Notes under the pieces: generated by a model
Told to the model about the DNA's origin: nothing
The model's database searches: none
The model's input: only the letters and a program-made list of their open reading frames with translations
Shown here: piece after piece, positions 1 to 10,947 of the stretch
How the letters are laid out: each line of letters starts with the position of its first letter
Numbering within the stretch: the stretch's first letter is position 1
Source: Actinomyces bowdenii
Lineage (GTDB): Bacteria > Actinomycetota > Actinomycetes > Actinomycetales > Actinomycetaceae
Assembly: GCF_017592395.1 (NCBI RefSeq)
Contig: NZ_JAGFOU010000011.1
Span: forward strand, 33,030 to 97,029
Reading direction: 5' to 3'
Length of the DNA stretch: 64,000 nt
Translations under genes and position numbers: made by a program

Positions 1-60
1 CTCGGTGGCGACAAGACCGGCCTGGTCCCGGCATACTCATCCCCAGCCACAGATGCCTGA
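1..60 (+). CDS. 3' end of the gene upstream of whiA (partial)
   Basis: Frame 1 is open from the window edge to a TGA at 58-60, giving 19 C-terminal residues. In actinobacteria the gene before whiA is usually the YvcK/CofD-like gluconeogenesis factor of the rapZ-yvcK-whiA cluster, so this is probably its tail. The visible peptide is too short and too poorly conserved to prove that; the assignment rests on position only. Confidence 0.35.
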   Translation, partial: LGGDKTGLVPAYSSPATDA

Positions 61-104
61 GCGCCTGAGCCCGGGCACGCGCAACAGGAATGAGGTTCCG
101 GCCT

Positions 105-1085
105 ATGTCGCTGACGGTGACGGTCAAGGACGAGCTCGCGCATGTCCCTGCGGAGAATGCCGCGCAGAAGCGCGCCGAGCTGTCCTCGATGCTGCGCTTC
201 GCCGGCGGCCTGCACATCATCTCGGGGCGCATCGTGGTCGAGGCCGAGCTCGACCACGGCGGCACCGTGCGCAGGCTGCACCGCCATCTCAAGGAGCTCT
301 ACGGGATGGACTCCGAGGTCATGGTGGTCCAGGGGGGCTCGCTGCACCGGGGCTCGCGCTACGTGCTGCGCGTCGTCGAGCGCGGCAAGGACCTGGCCCG
401 CCTCTCGGGACTGGTCGATGAGCGGGGCCGGCCCGTGCGGGGCATGCCGGTGGCCGTGGTCCAGGGCGGGCGCAAGGCTGCGGCCGCGGCCTGGCGCGGA
501 GCCTTCCTGGCCCGCGGCTCGCTGACCGAGCCCGGGCGCTCGGCCTCCCTGGAGGTCACCTGCCCCGGCTCGGAGGCCGCGCTGGCGCTGGTGGGGGCCG
601 CGCGCCGCTTCGAGGTGGCGGCCAAGGCCCGCGAGGTGCGCGGCTCTGACCGGGTCGTGGTGCGCGACGGCGAGGCCATCGGCATCCTCCTGGAGCGCAT
701 GGGCGCTCCCGAGGCCCACCGGACCTGGACCGAGCGGCGCTCGCGCCGGGAGTCGCGCGGGACCGCCAACCGCCTGGCCAATTTCGACGACGCCAACCTG
801 CGCCGCTCGGCGCGCGCCGCCGTGGCCTCCGGGGCACGGGTGGAGCGAGCCTTCGAGATCCTGGGCGACGACGTGCCCGCCCATCTGCTGGAGGCCGGGC
901 GGCTGCGCATCGCCAACAAGCAGGCCTCCCTGGAGGAGCTGGGCCAGCTCTCCGACCCGCAGCTGACCAAGGACGCCGTGGCGGGCCGCATCCGCCGCCT
1001 GCTGGCCATGGCCGACAAGCGCGCCCACGACCTGGGCATCCCCGACACCGAATCCGTCCTGACCCAGGACATGCTCGAGCCCTGA
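105..1085 (+). CDS. whiA: WhiA, sporulation/cell-division regulator
   Basis: WhiA is a DNA-binding protein with an N-terminal LAGLIDADG-like fold and a C-terminal helix-turn-helix; in Streptomyces it works with WhiB on septation genes, and in non-sporulating Gram-positives it affects division and chromosome segregation. The N-terminus ([13 protein letters not shown]) matches the family start closely, which is why the ATG at 105 is preferred over an in-frame ATG at 90. The C-terminal half ([17 protein letters not shown], then [24 protein letters not shown]) is the WhiA HTH region. The length of 326 residues is normal. A long untranslated gap separates it from gap, so the two are probably transcribed independently. 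Confidence 0.95.
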   Translation: MSLTVTVKDELAHVPAENAAQKRAELSSMLRFAGGLHIISGRIVVEAELDHGGTVRRLHRHLKELYGMDSEVMVVQGGSLHRGSRYVLRVVERGKDLARLSGLVDERGRPVRGMPVAVVQGGRKAAAAAWRGAFLARGSLTEPGRSASLEVTCPGSEAALALVGAARRFEVAAKAREVRGSDRVVVRDGEAIGILLERMGAPEAHRTWTERRSRRESRGTANRLANFDDANLRRSARAAVASGARVERAFEILGDDVPAHLLEAGRLRIANKQASLEELGQLSDPQLTKDAVAGRIRRLLAMADKRAHDLGIPDTESVLTQDMLEP

Positions 1086-2432
<1,347 letters not shown>

Positions 2433-2463
2433 GTCCGCACCAGAGCATGACGCTCTAGGAGAA

Positions 2464-2496
2464 GCGCCCGCACAACGTCCGCCGTTGTGCGGGCGC
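2464..2496 (+). terminator. Hairpin terminator between gap and pgk
   Basis: A perfect 14-bp stem (GCGCCCGCACAACG with its complement) closes a 5-nt loop. No T-tract follows, which is common in high-GC actinobacteria. It may terminate gap or act as a stabilising processing hairpin in a gap-pgk transcript. Confidence 0.75.
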
Positions 2497-2584
2497 GCTC
2501 CATGGGCCGTGGCACCCACGGCCCGGCCTCCGGCACATCCCCCATCCGCACCCCCACTCACCTCCGACCGATAAGAGGTTCTGC

Positions 2585-3778
2585 ATGAAGACCATCGAGT
2601 CCCTGGGCGATCTCAAGGGCAAGCGCGTCCTGGTCCGCTCCGACTTCAACGTCCCCCTCGACGAGAGCAAGAACATCACCGACGACGGCCGCATCCAGGC
2701 CGCCCTGCCGACCCTGCGCACCCTGCTGGATGCCGGTGCCAAGGTCATCATCACCGCCCACCTGGGCCGTCCCAAGGGGCAGGTCAACCCCGACTACTCC
2801 CTGGCCCCGGTGGCCGAGCGCCTGGCCGAGGTCACTGGCGCCAAGGTGACCCTGGCCGAGGACACCGTGGGCCCCTCGGCCAAGGCCGCCGTCGAGGCCA
2901 TGGGCGAGGGCGAGATCGTCCTGCTGGAGAACGTGCGCTTCAACGCCGCCGAGACCTCCAAGGACGACGCCGAGCGCGAGGCCTTCGCCGCCGAGCTGGC
3001 GGCCCTGGCCGACGTCTTCGTCTCCGACGGCTTCGGCGTGGTCCACCGCAAGCAGGCCTCCGTCTACGACGTCGCCAAGCTGCTCCCCTCGGCCGCCGGC
3101 CTGCTGGTGGTCAAGGAGATCGAGTCCCTGGGCAAGGCGGTCAACAACCCCGAGCGCCCCTACACCGTGGTGCTGGGCGGCTCCAAGGTCTCCGACAAGC
3201 TCGGCGTCATCGCCAACCTGCTGTCCAAGGCCGACCGCCTCATCATCGGCGGCGGCATGGCCTACACCTTCCTGGCCGCGCAGGGCCACGAGGTGGGCAC
3301 CTCCCTGCTGGAGAAGGACCAGATCGAGACCGTCAAGGGCTACATCGCCACCGCCAAGGACAACGGCGTCGAGCTCCTCCTGCCGGTCGACACGGTCATC
3401 GCCCCCGAGTTCAAGGCCGACGCCCCGGCCTCGGTGGTCGCCTCCGACGCGATCCCCGCCGACCAGATGGGCCTGGACATCGGCCCCAAGACCCGCGAGC
3501 TCTTCGCCGACGCCATCGCCTCGGCCAAGACCGTGGTGTGGAACGGCCCCATGGGCGTCTTCGAGTTCGAGGCCTTCGCAGGCGGCACCAAGGCCGTGGC
3601 CGGGGCCCTGAGCCAGTCCGAGGCCTTCACCGTCATCGGCGGCGGTGACTCCGCGGCCGCCGTGCGCACCCTGGGCTTCGATGAGTCCACCTTCTCCCAC
3701 ATCTCCACCGGTGGTGGCGCCTCCCTCGAGCTGCTCGAGGGCAAGGAGCTGCCCGGAATCTCGATCCTGGAAGGCTGA
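2585..3778 (+). CDS. pgk: Phosphoglycerate kinase
   Basis: Transfers the phosphate of 1,3-bisphosphoglycerate to ADP, the first ATP-forming step of glycolysis. Family blocks are present in order: [14 protein letters not shown] near the N-terminus, TAHLGRPKG, the [13 protein letters not shown] interdomain block, and the C-terminal [16 protein letters not shown] nucleotide-binding segment. The 397 residues match the usual bacterial monomer. The only ribosome binding signal before the ATG is a weak AAGAGG. It ends 7 nt before tpiA, so pgk and tpiA are one transcription unit. Confidence 0.98.
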   Translation: MKTIESLGDLKGKRVLVRSDFNVPLDESKNITDDGRIQAALPTLRTLLDAGAKVIITAHLGRPKGQVNPDYSLAPVAERLAEVTGAKVTLAEDTVGPSAKAAVEAMGEGEIVLLENVRFNAAETSKDDAEREAFAAELAALADVFVSDGFGVVHRKQASVYDVAKLLPSAAGLLVVKEIESLGKAVNNPERPYTVVLGGSKVSDKLGVIANLLSKADRLIIGGGMAYTFLAAQGHEVGTSLLEKDQIETVKGYIATAKDNGVELLLPVDTVIAPEFKADAPASVVASDAIPADQMGLDIGPKTRELFADAIASAKTVVWNGPMGVFEFEAFAGGTKAVAGALSQSEAFTVIGGGDSAAAVRTLGFDESTFSHISTGGGASLELLEGKELPGISILEG

Positions 3779-3785
3779 CAGCACA

Positions 3786-4565
3786 ATGAGCAACCGCACC
3801 CCGCTCATGGCGGGCAACTGGAAGATGAACCTCGACCACCTCGAGGCCAACCACCTCATCCAGGGCCTGGCCATGGAGCTCAAGGACCACGACCACGACT
3901 ACGCCAAGTGCGAGGTCGTCGTCATCCCGCCGTTCACCGACCTGCGCACGGTGCAGACCATCGTCGAGGCCGACGCCCTGGGCATCAAGTACGGCGCCCA
4001 GGACGTCTCGGTGCACGACAACGGCGCCTACACCGGTGAGATCTCCACGGCCATGCTCGACAAGCTCGGCGTGTCCTACGTCGTCATGGGCCACTCCGAG
4101 CGCCGCGAGTACCACGGCGAGTCCGACGAGCTCGTGGGCGCCAAGGCCCGCAAGACGCTGGAGGCGGGCATGACCCCGATCCTGTGCTGCGGCGAGGCCC
4201 TGGAGGTCCGCAAGGCGGGCACCCACGTGGACTTCGTCCTGGGGCAGATCCGTGCTGCCCTGGCCGGCTGGGCCGCCGAGGACGTCGCCAGGATCGTCAT
4301 CGCCTACGAGCCCATCTGGGCCATCGGCACCGGCGAGACCGCCACCGCCCAGGACGCCCAGGAGGTGTGCGCCGCCATCCGCAAGGCCCTCGCGGAGGAC
4401 TTCGGCGAGCAGACCGCCCAGGCCACCCGGATCCTGTACGGCGGCTCGGCCAAGCCCGACAACATCAAGGAGCTCATGGCCCAGGACGACGTCGACGGCG
4501 CCCTCATCGGCGGCGCCTCGCTCAAGGCCGAGTCCTTCGCGGCCATGGCCGGCTTCTACGCCTGA
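3786..4565 (+). CDS. tpiA: Triosephosphate isomerase
   Basis: Interconverts dihydroxyacetone phosphate and glyceraldehyde 3-phosphate. The N-terminal AGNWKMN supplies the active-site Asn and Lys, GHSERR the catalytic His (about residue 103), [11 protein letters not shown] the catalytic Glu (about 175), and YGGSAKPDN the phosphate-binding loop. The ATG at 3786 is chosen because AGNWKMN follows within a few residues; a longer in-frame reading from 3645 would run through pgk. It is 259 residues, full length, 7 nt behind pgk. Confidence 0.98.
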   Translation: MSNRTPLMAGNWKMNLDHLEANHLIQGLAMELKDHDHDYAKCEVVVIPPFTDLRTVQTIVEADALGIKYGAQDVSVHDNGAYTGEISTAMLDKLGVSYVVMGHSERREYHGESDELVGAKARKTLEAGMTPILCCGEALEVRKAGTHVDFVLGQIRAALAGWAAEDVARIVIAYEPIWAIGTGETATAQDAQEVCAAIRKALAEDFGEQTAQATRILYGGSAKPDNIKELMAQDDVDGALIGGASLKAESFAAMAGFYA

Positions 4566-4590
4566 GGCGCGGCCGACACCGCATTGCAAC

Positions 4591-4631
4591 GGGGACCCGG
4601 GTACCTCACACGTGAGGGCATCCGGGTCCCC
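4591..4631 (+). terminator. Hairpin after tpiA
   Basis: An outer perfect 10-bp stem (GGGGACCCGG with its complement) encloses a small internal loop and an inner 5-bp CCTCA/TGAGG stem. It lies in the short tpiA-secG gap and probably ends the glycolytic transcript. A second, smaller C/G-rich hairpin follows before secG. Confidence 0.65.
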
Positions 4632-4710
4632 GCCCGCTGCGGGTAGACTCCCACTGCAACGGGGGCTGTGCGCCCCCACTGGCCCCAGACGACGACGAAG
4701 GGAACGCGGC

Positions 4711-4953
4711 GTGGACGTGCTGCGCATCATCCTCCAGGTGCTGCTCGTGATCTCGAGCTTCTTCCTCATCATGTCCATCCTCCTGCACAAGGGCAAGGGC
4801 GGAGGCCTGTCCGACATGTTCGGCGGCGGCATCTCCTCCTCAGCGGGCTCCTCGGGCGTGGCCGAGCGCAACCTCAACCGCATCACCGTCGGGGTGGCCA
4901 TCACCTGGGCCCTGACCATCGTCGGCCTGGGCCTCATGGCCAAGATCGGCTGA
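4711..4953 (+). CDS. secG: SecG, protein-export translocon subunit
   Basis: Small membrane subunit of the SecYEG channel. The 80-residue product has two hydrophobic helices (about 3-22 and 55-78) joined by the glycine-rich cytosolic loop [14 protein letters not shown] that marks SecG. The GTG at 4711 follows a GAAGGGA ribosome binding site; longer in-frame readings start inside tpiA and are not credible. The tpiA-secG adjacency is typical of actinobacteria. Confidence 0.95.
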   Translation: MDVLRIILQVLLVISSFFLIMSILLHKGKGGGLSDMFGGGISSSAGSSGVAERNLNRITVGVAITWALTIVGLGLMAKIG

Positions 4954-4972
4954 CCCAGGCGGCGCACTGGCC

Positions 4973-5962
4973 TTGCCTGAGCACCGGGACCCGCGCGGTG
5001 ACGCCCTGGAGCGCGCACTGCGCGGGTATCTTGCGCACCTGCGGGTCGAGCGGGGCCTGAGCCCCAACACCCTGGCCGCCTACGAGCGCGATCTGCTGCG
5101 CTACATCACCTATCTCAGGGGCCTGGGCATGAGCAAGCCCCAGCAGGTGGGACGCTCCGAGGTGGCCGGATTCCTCGAGGCCCTGCGCACCGGGGCCGAT
5201 GCCGGGCGGCCACTGGCGCCCTCCTCGGCCTCCCGGGCCGTCACCGCGGTACGGGGCTGGCACAGGTTCCTGGCCGAGGAGGGGCAGGCCCCGGAGGATC
5301 CCTCGGCCACCGTCCACCCGCCCCAGGCGGGCAGGCGCCTGCCCAAGGCGCTGGGCATCGAGGAGGTCCGCGCCCTGCTGGAGGCCGCCGGGATCGACGA
5401 CTCGCCGGTCAGCCTGCGCGACCGCGCGCTCCTGGAGGTCCTCTACGCCACCGGTGCCCGGATCTCCGAGGCCGTCGGGCTGGTCATCGACGACCTGGAT
5501 CCCGACTCCGGGGTGCTCAGGCTCCTGGGGAAGGGCCGCAAGGAGCGGATCGTGCCCATGGGCTCCTTCGCCTGGCAGGCGCTGGAGGCCTATCTCGTCC
5601 GCGGCCGGCCGGCGCTGGCCAGCCGGGGCAGGGGAGTGCCCGAGGTCTTCCTCAACACCCTGGGCCGGCCGCTGAGCCGGCAGAGCGCCTGGGCGGTGCT
5701 CCAGGCCGCGGCGCGGCGCTCCGGCCTGAGTGCGAAGGAGGCGGGCCCCGGCCGGGACTCCGAGGTGGGCGAGCGGCGCATCTCCCCCCACACGCTGCGC
5801 CACTCCTTCGCCACCCACCTGCTGGCCGGCGGCGCGGATGTGCGCGTGGTCCAGGAGATGCTCGGTCACGCCTCGGTGACCACCACCCAGATCTACACCC
5901 GGGTCACCGTCGACCACCTGCGGGAGGTCTACGCCACCAGCCACCCCCGGGCCCTGGGCTGA
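4973..5962 (+). CDS. xerD: Tyrosine recombinase XerD
   Basis: Site-specific recombinase that with XerC resolves chromosome dimers at dif. The N-terminal SAM-like domain (about 10-105) is followed by a catalytic domain with all expected residues: Arg163 in ATGARISEA, Lys187 in LLGKGRKER, His273 and Arg276 in HTLRH, His299 in GHASV and nucleophile Tyr308 in IYTRV. At 329 residues it has the length of XerD and is intact, unlike most phage integrases. The proposed start is TTG at 4973, 20 nt after secG, without a strong ribosome binding site; GTG or ATG codons further in would cut the first helix. It sits beside parA-scpAB, all chromosome-maintenance genes. Confidence 0.93.
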   Translation: MPEHRDPRGDALERALRGYLAHLRVERGLSPNTLAAYERDLLRYITYLRGLGMSKPQQVGRSEVAGFLEALRTGADAGRPLAPSSASRAVTAVRGWHRFLAEEGQAPEDPSATVHPPQAGRRLPKALGIEEVRALLEAAGIDDSPVSLRDRALLEVLYATGARISEAVGLVIDDLDPDSGVLRLLGKGRKERIVPMGSFAWQALEAYLVRGRPALASRGRGVPEVFLNTLGRPLSRQSAWAVLQAAARRSGLSAKEAGPGRDSEVGERRISPHTLRHSFATHLLAGGADVRVVQEMLGHASVTTTQIYTRVTVDHLREVYATSHPRALG

Positions 5963-5967
5963 GCCCG

Positions 5968-5995
5968 TGGGCACGGCACCCCCGGGCCGTGCCCA
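5968..5995 (+). terminator. Hairpin terminator after xerD
   Basis: A perfect 10-bp stem (TGGGCACGGC with its complement) closes an 8-nt loop 6 nt past the xerD stop. It separates the secG-xerD unit from the parA transcript. Confidence 0.65.
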
Positions 5996-6097
5996 TGAGC
6001 GGGGGAGATGAGCGCCGGCGCGGGGATCACAGGGAAGGGATAGTCTCCTCTGCGACTCCTGCCAGGTGGGGATAAGCGATGTCGTTCACGTTTCGGC

Positions 6098-6103
6098 TAG
6101 GCT
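6098..6103 (+). promoter_or_regulatory. -10 element of parA (leaderless type)
   Basis: TAGGCT ends 7 nt before the GTG start of parA. No purine-rich ribosome binding site lies between them, so the transcript probably begins at or next to the start codon. Confidence 0.55.
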
Positions 6104-6110
6104 GGTCGGC

Positions 6111-6983
6111 GTGAACGACTCCACCCAGCCCGGCCTGATCGATCCGACCTCCTCCGCCGAGGACGAGGAGAAGGTCTTCCCCGTCCCCGCACCGCTGGAG
6201 TCCCACGGGCCCGCCAGGGTCATATCGATGTGCAACCAGAAGGGCGGGGTGGGCAAGACCACGACCACCATCAACCTGGGGGCGGCCCTGGCCGAGTACG
6301 GCCGCAGGGTCCTCATCGTCGACTTCGACCCCCAGGGCGCGGCCTCGGCCGGCCTGGGCATCAACGCCCACGAGCTGGACTCCACGATCTACGACCTGCT
6401 GGTGGCCGCCCGGCCCGATATCCGCACCGTCATCCACCAGACCACGGCCCCCGGGCTGGACATCGTCCCGGCCAACATCGACCTGTCGGCCGCCGAGGTG
6501 CAGCTGGTCAACGAGGTGGCCCGCGAGCAGGCCCTCAAGCGGGTGCTGCGACCCGTCCTGGATGACTACGACGTCATCCTCGTGGACTGCCAGCCCTCCC
6601 TGGGGCTGCTGACCATCAACGCCCTGACCGCCTCCCACGGCGTCATCATCCCCCTGGAGACCGAGTTCTTCGCCCTGCGCGGGGTGGCGCTCCTGGTGGA
6701 GACCGTCGAGCGCGTCAAGGACCGCCTCAACGCGAGCCTCCAGATCGACGGCATCCTGGCGACCATGGTGGACACCCGCACCCTGCACTCGCGCGAGGTG
6801 CTCGAGCGCCTGGAGCAGGCCTTCGGCGAGCAGCTCTTCGACACCCAGATCCGGCGAACGATCAAGTTCCCGGACGCCTCGGTGGCCAGCGAGCCCATCA
6901 CCAGCTACGCGCCCTCCCACCCCGGTGCCCTGGCCTACCGGCGCCTGGCGCGGGAGATCATCGCGCGCGGAGATGTCGCCTGA
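6111..6983 (+). CDS. parA: ParA/Soj-type chromosome-partitioning ATPase
   Basis: Deviant Walker-A ATPase. The P-loop region CNQKGGVGKTTTTINLGAAL, the PQGAASAGLG block and VILVDCQPSLGLLTINAL (Walker B) define the ParA/MinD family. The GTG at 6111 gives 290 residues and lies 8 nt downstream of a TAGGCT -10; the frame is open further upstream but no better start is seen. There is no parB next to it. Instead it overlaps scpA by 11 nt, the arrangement common in actinobacteria, so this is the scpAB-linked ParA paralog rather than the origin-proximal parAB pair. That it works with the condensin loader is inferred from context. Confidence 0.92.
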   Translation: MNDSTQPGLIDPTSSAEDEEKVFPVPAPLESHGPARVISMCNQKGGVGKTTTTINLGAALAEYGRRVLIVDFDPQGAASAGLGINAHELDSTIYDLLVAARPDIRTVIHQTTAPGLDIVPANIDLSAAEVQLVNEVAREQALKRVLRPVLDDYDVILVDCQPSLGLLTINALTASHGVIIPLETEFFALRGVALLVETVERVKDRLNASLQIDGILATMVDTRTLHSREVLERLEQAFGEQLFDTQIRRTIKFPDASVASEPITSYAPSHPGALAYRRLAREIIARGDVA

Positions 6984-7812
6984 GCAGCCAGCCGCGCCCG
7001 AGGAACCGGGCCACCCCCAGGAGGCCGGGCCCGCCCGGGTCGCCGGGTTCTCCGTGGCCCTGCCCCAGTTCGAGGGCCCCTTCGACCTGCTCCTGACCCT
7101 CATCGCGCGCAAGCGCCTCAACATCACCGAGCTGGCCCTGGCCGAGGTCACCGACGACTTCATCGCCCATATGCGGGCCGACTGGGACCTGGGGCGGGCC
7201 AGTGAGTTCCTGGTGGTGGCCTCCACGCTCCTGGCGCTCAAGGCCCACCGGCTCCTGCCGCATGAGGAGGATGAGGAGGACCCGGACCTGGAGCTGCTGG
7301 AGGCCCGCGACCTGCTCTTCGCCAGGCTCCTGCAGTACCGCGCCTACAAGGAGGCCGCGGCCGCCTTCCAGGAGCGGGCGCTGCGCGCCTCGCGCTCCCA
7401 CCCGCGCGTGGTGGGCCTGGAGCCGCACCTGGCTGCCCTCCTGCCCAGGCTGGTGTCCACAATCACCCCCGAGGACCTGGCCCGACTGGCCGTGGCGGCC
7501 CTCACCCGCCCGGACGACCCCGGCGTCCAGACCGTCCACCTCCACGAGTCCGTGCCCGTGGGCGAGCAGATCAGCCTCATCGTCTCGCGCCTGCGCTCCG
7601 GCGGGGCACTGACCTTCTCCGAGCTCATCGACGACGCCGGGCGCACCGCCGTGGTCGTCGCCCGCTTCCTGGCCCTGCTCATCCTGCACCGCCAGGGCGC
7701 GGCCGACCTGGAGCAGGACGAGGCCATGGGTGAGATCACGGTGCGGTGGTGCGCCCCGCGCGAGGGCCTCAGCGGCATCATGGTGGGCGATGTCGAGGAG
7801 GAGTTCGCATGA
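6973..7812 (+). CDS. scpA: ScpA, segregation and condensation protein A (kleisin)
   Basis: Kleisin subunit that bridges the SMC dimer and binds ScpB, compacting and segregating the chromosome. The signature FSVALPQFEGPFDLLLTLIARKRLNITELALAEVTDDF is split over about residues 25-62 and matches the conserved N-terminal SMC-contacting domain; the C-terminal winged-helix part (LSFSELIDDAG-like block, GALTFSELIDD) is present. The ATG at 6973 overlaps the end of parA by 11 nt. The product is 279 residues. The gene ends in an ATGA overlap with scpB, implying translational coupling and balanced amounts of the two partners. Confidence 0.95.
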   Translation: MSPEQPAAPEEPGHPQEAGPARVAGFSVALPQFEGPFDLLLTLIARKRLNITELALAEVTDDFIAHMRADWDLGRASEFLVVASTLLALKAHRLLPHEEDEEDPDLELLEARDLLFARLLQYRAYKEAAAAFQERALRASRSHPRVVGLEPHLAALLPRLVSTITPEDLARLAVAALTRPDDPGVQTVHLHESVPVGEQISLIVSRLRSGGALTFSELIDDAGRTAVVVARFLALLILHRQGAADLEQDEAMGEITVRWCAPREGLSGIMVGDVEEEFA

Positions 7813-8516
7813 GCCCGTCACCCCCCAGCGAGCCGGGAGCCCCGCCGGAGCCCAGCGGCGCCGGCAGCCCTGGCGGCAGTGGCGCTGCTGACGGCGCTGA
7901 GGGCGCCGACCGGGCTGATGGCGAGGCTCCCGATGTGGGCGCCCCCGAGCTTCGCAGCGCCGCCGAGGCGATCCTGGTGGTGGCCGACGAACCCGTGACC
8001 ACCGAGGCGATCGCCCAGGCCCTCGGCCTGGAGGAGGGCGCGGCTCATGAGCTCCTGGAGGATCTGGCCGCTGAGTACCGGGGCGAGCACGCGGGCTCGC
8101 GGCCCCGGGGCTTCGTGCTGCGGCGGGCCGCCGGGGGCTGGCGCCTGGCCTCGGCCCCCCGGCACAGCGACCTGGTGGAGGCCTTCGTCGTCGGCGGCGC
8201 CACGGCCCGCCTGTCGCAGGCGGCCCTGGAGACCCTGGCGGTCATCGCCTACCGCCAGCCCGTGACCCGGGGGCGGGTGGCGGCCATCCGCGGGGTCAAT
8301 GTCGATGGAGTGGTGCGCACCCTGCACGCCCGGGGCCTCATCGAGGAGACCGGGGCCGAGCCCTCCGGCGCCATCCTCTACCGCACGACGCCCGAGTTCC
8401 TGGAGTACCTGGGGATCGACTCCCTGGAGGAGCTGCCGCCGCTGGCACCCTACCTGCCGGGCGCGGAGTCGCTGGCGGATATCGCCGAGGAGATGACTGA
8501 TAGGAGCATGAGATGA
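7809..8516 (+). CDS. scpB: ScpB, segregation and condensation protein B
   Basis: Forms a dimer of two winged-helix domains and binds the ScpA kleisin in the SMC complex. The conserved core (LRSAAEAILVVADEPVTTEAIAQAL, then RLSQAALETLAVIAYRQPVTRGRVAAIRGVNVDGVVRTL) covers about residues 38-200. The first 35 residues are a low-complexity Gly/Pro/Ala/Ser-rich extension common in high-GC relatives. The ATG at 7809 shares ATGA with the scpA stop, and the gene ends in another ATGA overlap with rluB. Confidence 0.95.
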   Translation: MSPSPPSEPGAPPEPSGAGSPGGSGAADGAEGADRADGEAPDVGAPELRSAAEAILVVADEPVTTEAIAQALGLEEGAAHELLEDLAAEYRGEHAGSRPRGFVLRRAAGGWRLASAPRHSDLVEAFVVGGATARLSQAALETLAVIAYRQPVTRGRVAAIRGVNVDGVVRTLHARGLIEETGAEPSGAILYRTTPEFLEYLGIDSLEELPPLAPYLPGAESLADIAEEMTDRSMR

Positions 8517-9526
8517 GCAGGATGGGTGCCGGGAGCCGCAAGGCCTCCAGGGCGTCGCGGAGCCGTGGAGAGCCGATCGTCCCGCAGGGCGACTTCGGGG
8601 CCGAGGAGTTCTACGACGAGGACGACATCGAGGACCTCGACGACCTGGACGAGCAGGCCGACGCCGAGCTGCTGGCGGCCTTCGACGCCGAGGCCCTGGG
8701 GGAGGATGAGGAGGCACGGGCCCTGGAGGCGCGCGAGCGCGGGAGCCGGGGCGGGGACCAGGATCCGCACGTCGAGGGCGGCCAGCGCCTCCAGAAGGTC
8801 CTGGCCCACGCCGGCGTGGCCTCACGGCGGGCCAGCGAGCAGCTCATCGCCGACGGCCGGGTCAGTGTGGCCGGTGTCACCGTGTGGGAGCCGGGTCTGC
8901 GCGTGGACCCCGCCGTCCAGGAGATCCGGGTGGACGGCCGGCGCATCCTGGCCGACCCCGGTCTCATCACGGTGCTGCTGCACAAGCCCGCCGGGGTGGT
9001 CACCACCATGGAGGACCCCGGGGGCCGGCCCACGGTCGCCCAGTACGCCCAGCGCTACCTGGCCGATCACCCCGAGTTGCCGTCCCAGGCCCGCCTGGTG
9101 CACGTCGGGCGCCTGGACGCCGAGACCGAGGGCCTGCTCCTGCTGTCCAATGACGGGGAGCTGTCCCACCGGCTCATGCACCCCAGCTTCGAGATCGCCA
9201 AGACCTATGTGGCCATCGTCCAGGGGCAGGTCGAGCCCTGGGTTCCCCGCAAGCTGCGGCGGGGCATCGAGCTGGAGGACGGGCCCGCCCGGGCCGACCG
9301 GGTCACGGTCAAGGACTCCGGGCCGCAGGGCTCCATCGTGGAGATCACCCTGCACTCGGGGCGCAACCGGATCGTGCGGCGCATGCTCGACGCCGTGGGC
9401 CACCCCGTCATGCGCCTGTCGCGCACGCGCCTGGGGCCGCTGGGCCTGGACGGCCTGGGCCCGGGTCAGATGCGGGCGCTGAGCGCCCGGGAGCTGATGA
9501 CGCTCCAGGACGAGGTGGGGCTGTGA
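8513..9526 (+). CDS. rluB: 23S rRNA pseudouridine synthase (RluB/RsuA family)
   Basis: Isomerises a uridine to pseudouridine in rRNA. After an acidic low-complexity N-terminus (about 1-85) comes an S4 RNA-binding domain (QRLQKVLAHAGVASRRASEQ, about 90-150) and the catalytic domain with GRLDAETEGLLLLSND, whose Asp (about 202) is the family catalytic residue, and the downstream SGRNRIVRRMLDAVGHPV block. The 337 residues are typical. The ATGA overlap with scpB and the scpAB-rluB order are widely conserved. The exact target uridine cannot be read from sequence. Confidence 0.93.
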   Translation: MSRMGAGSRKASRASRSRGEPIVPQGDFGAEEFYDEDDIEDLDDLDEQADAELLAAFDAEALGEDEEARALEARERGSRGGDQDPHVEGGQRLQKVLAHAGVASRRASEQLIADGRVSVAGVTVWEPGLRVDPAVQEIRVDGRRILADPGLITVLLHKPAGVVTTMEDPGGRPTVAQYAQRYLADHPELPSQARLVHVGRLDAETEGLLLLSNDGELSHRLMHPSFEIAKTYVAIVQGQVEPWVPRKLRRGIELEDGPARADRVTVKDSGPQGSIVEITLHSGRNRIVRRMLDAVGHPVMRLSRTRLGPLGLDGLGPGQMRALSARELMTLQDEVGL

Positions 9527-10737
9527 GCACCGGCAGCACCAGCGGCACTGGCGGTCCTGGCCCCACAGGGGCCTTGGCGGCGCAGGAGGCGCCCGCCTCC
9601 ACGCGCGGCCCCGTGCTCGTGGTGGGCACCGGCCTGCTGGGCACCTCCCTGGCCCTGGCCCTGGTGAATGCCGGTGTCGAGGTCCAGCTCTCCGACACCT
9701 CGCCGACCTCCCTGGCCCTGGCCCGCGACATGGGCGCGGGCCGGCCCCGGGCCGAGGGCGACCCCGAGCCGCAAATCGTCGTGGTGGCCACGCCACCGGA
9801 TGTCGCCGCCCAGGTGGTGATCCGCGAGCTCGCCGCCCACCCGGGGGCGGTGGTCACCGACGTCGCCTCGGTCAAGGAGCGGGTGGCCGCCCAGGTGCGG
9901 GCCGCCGCGGGGCCGCAGGCCGGCCGCTACGTGGGCAGCCACCCCATGGCCGGGCGGGAGCGCTCGGGGGCGGTGGCCGCCGACTCCGACCTGTTCGCCG
10001 GGCGCCCCTGGGTGATCGTGGGCCAGGGGGCGGATCCAGGTGCGGAGCTGGTGGTCAGGAACCTGGCGGTGGATGTGGGGGCCATGCCGGTGCGCATGGG
10101 CGCGGCCGAGCATGACGCCGCGGTGGCCGCCGTCTCCCACGTGCCCCAGCTGGTGGCCTCCCTGGTGGCGGCCCGCCTGGAGTCGCTGGGGGAGAGCGCC
10201 CTGGCGCTCTCGGGCCAGGGGCTGCGCGACGTCACCCGGATCGCCGCCTCCGATCCGCGCCTGTGGTCGGCCATCATCGTGGGCAACGCCCCCGCCGTCG
10301 TCGAGCTGCTGCGCCGGCTCAGCGATGACCTGGCGGGACTGCTGGCCGGCATCGAGTCCGCCGTCGGCCACGGGGAATCGGATGGGCCGGGGGAGCCGGG
10401 CGGGCCCGGGCGGGCGCCGCTCATCGCCCCCGGGGCCGTGGGCGCGATCACCGACGTCATGGTGCGGGGGAATGCGGGCCGGGCGCGGATCCCCGGCAAG
10501 CACGGCGGCGCCCCGCGCCGCTACGCCGAGATCCAGGTGCTCGTGCCCGACTCGGCGGGCCAGCTGGGGCGGCTCTTCTCCGACATCGGCGAGGCCGGGG
10601 TCAATATCGAGGACTTCTCCCTGGAGCACTCCGCCGGCCAGAGCGCGGGCATCGCCCAGGTGTGCGTGCTGCCGGCCGCCGCCCAGGGCCTGGAGGAGGC
10701 CCTTGATGAGCGCGGCTGGAGGGTCGTGCGGGCCTGA
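9523..10737 (+). CDS. tyrA: Prephenate dehydrogenase
   Basis: Oxidatively decarboxylates prephenate to 4-hydroxyphenylpyruvate for tyrosine synthesis. The Rossmann fold begins VVGTGLLGTSLALALVNAG (about 28-46); GSHPMAGRERSG carries the family's substrate-contacting His and Arg; the last 80 residues (EIQVLVPDSAGQLGRLFSDI onward) form an ACT domain, the usual site of tyrosine feedback control. The GTG at 9523 shares GTGA with the rluB stop. Length is 404 residues. Placement behind rluB and before cmk is a known actinobacterial order; no link in function to those neighbours is evident. Confidence 0.93.
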   Translation: MSTGSTSGTGGPGPTGALAAQEAPASTRGPVLVVGTGLLGTSLALALVNAGVEVQLSDTSPTSLALARDMGAGRPRAEGDPEPQIVVVATPPDVAAQVVIRELAAHPGAVVTDVASVKERVAAQVRAAAGPQAGRYVGSHPMAGRERSGAVAADSDLFAGRPWVIVGQGADPGAELVVRNLAVDVGAMPVRMGAAEHDAAVAAVSHVPQLVASLVAARLESLGESALALSGQGLRDVTRIAASDPRLWSAIIVGNAPAVVELLRRLSDDLAGLLAGIESAVGHGESDGPGEPGGPGRAPLIAPGAVGAITDVMVRGNAGRARIPGKHGGAPRRYAEIQVLVPDSAGQLGRLFSDIGEAGVNIEDFSLEHSAGQSAGIAQVCVLPAAAQGLEEALDERGWRVVRA

Positions 10738-10947
10738 GGGGGCGGGAGCGCGCTTCTCGGTCCGCCTGACTCGTGCAGGAGAGCGAGGCGCTGGCCTCAA
10801 GGGGCCACGGGCCCGGGCTGAGGCGGCCTGTGTTGGTGCTCATGGGAGCCGCATCCTCAGCGAGGCGCGCGGATGTGGGACGCTTGGCCCAGCCCTTGAC
10901 CGCAATCCGCGCTCACCCGCGCTCATCTGCACTGCCTGGAGGACCAC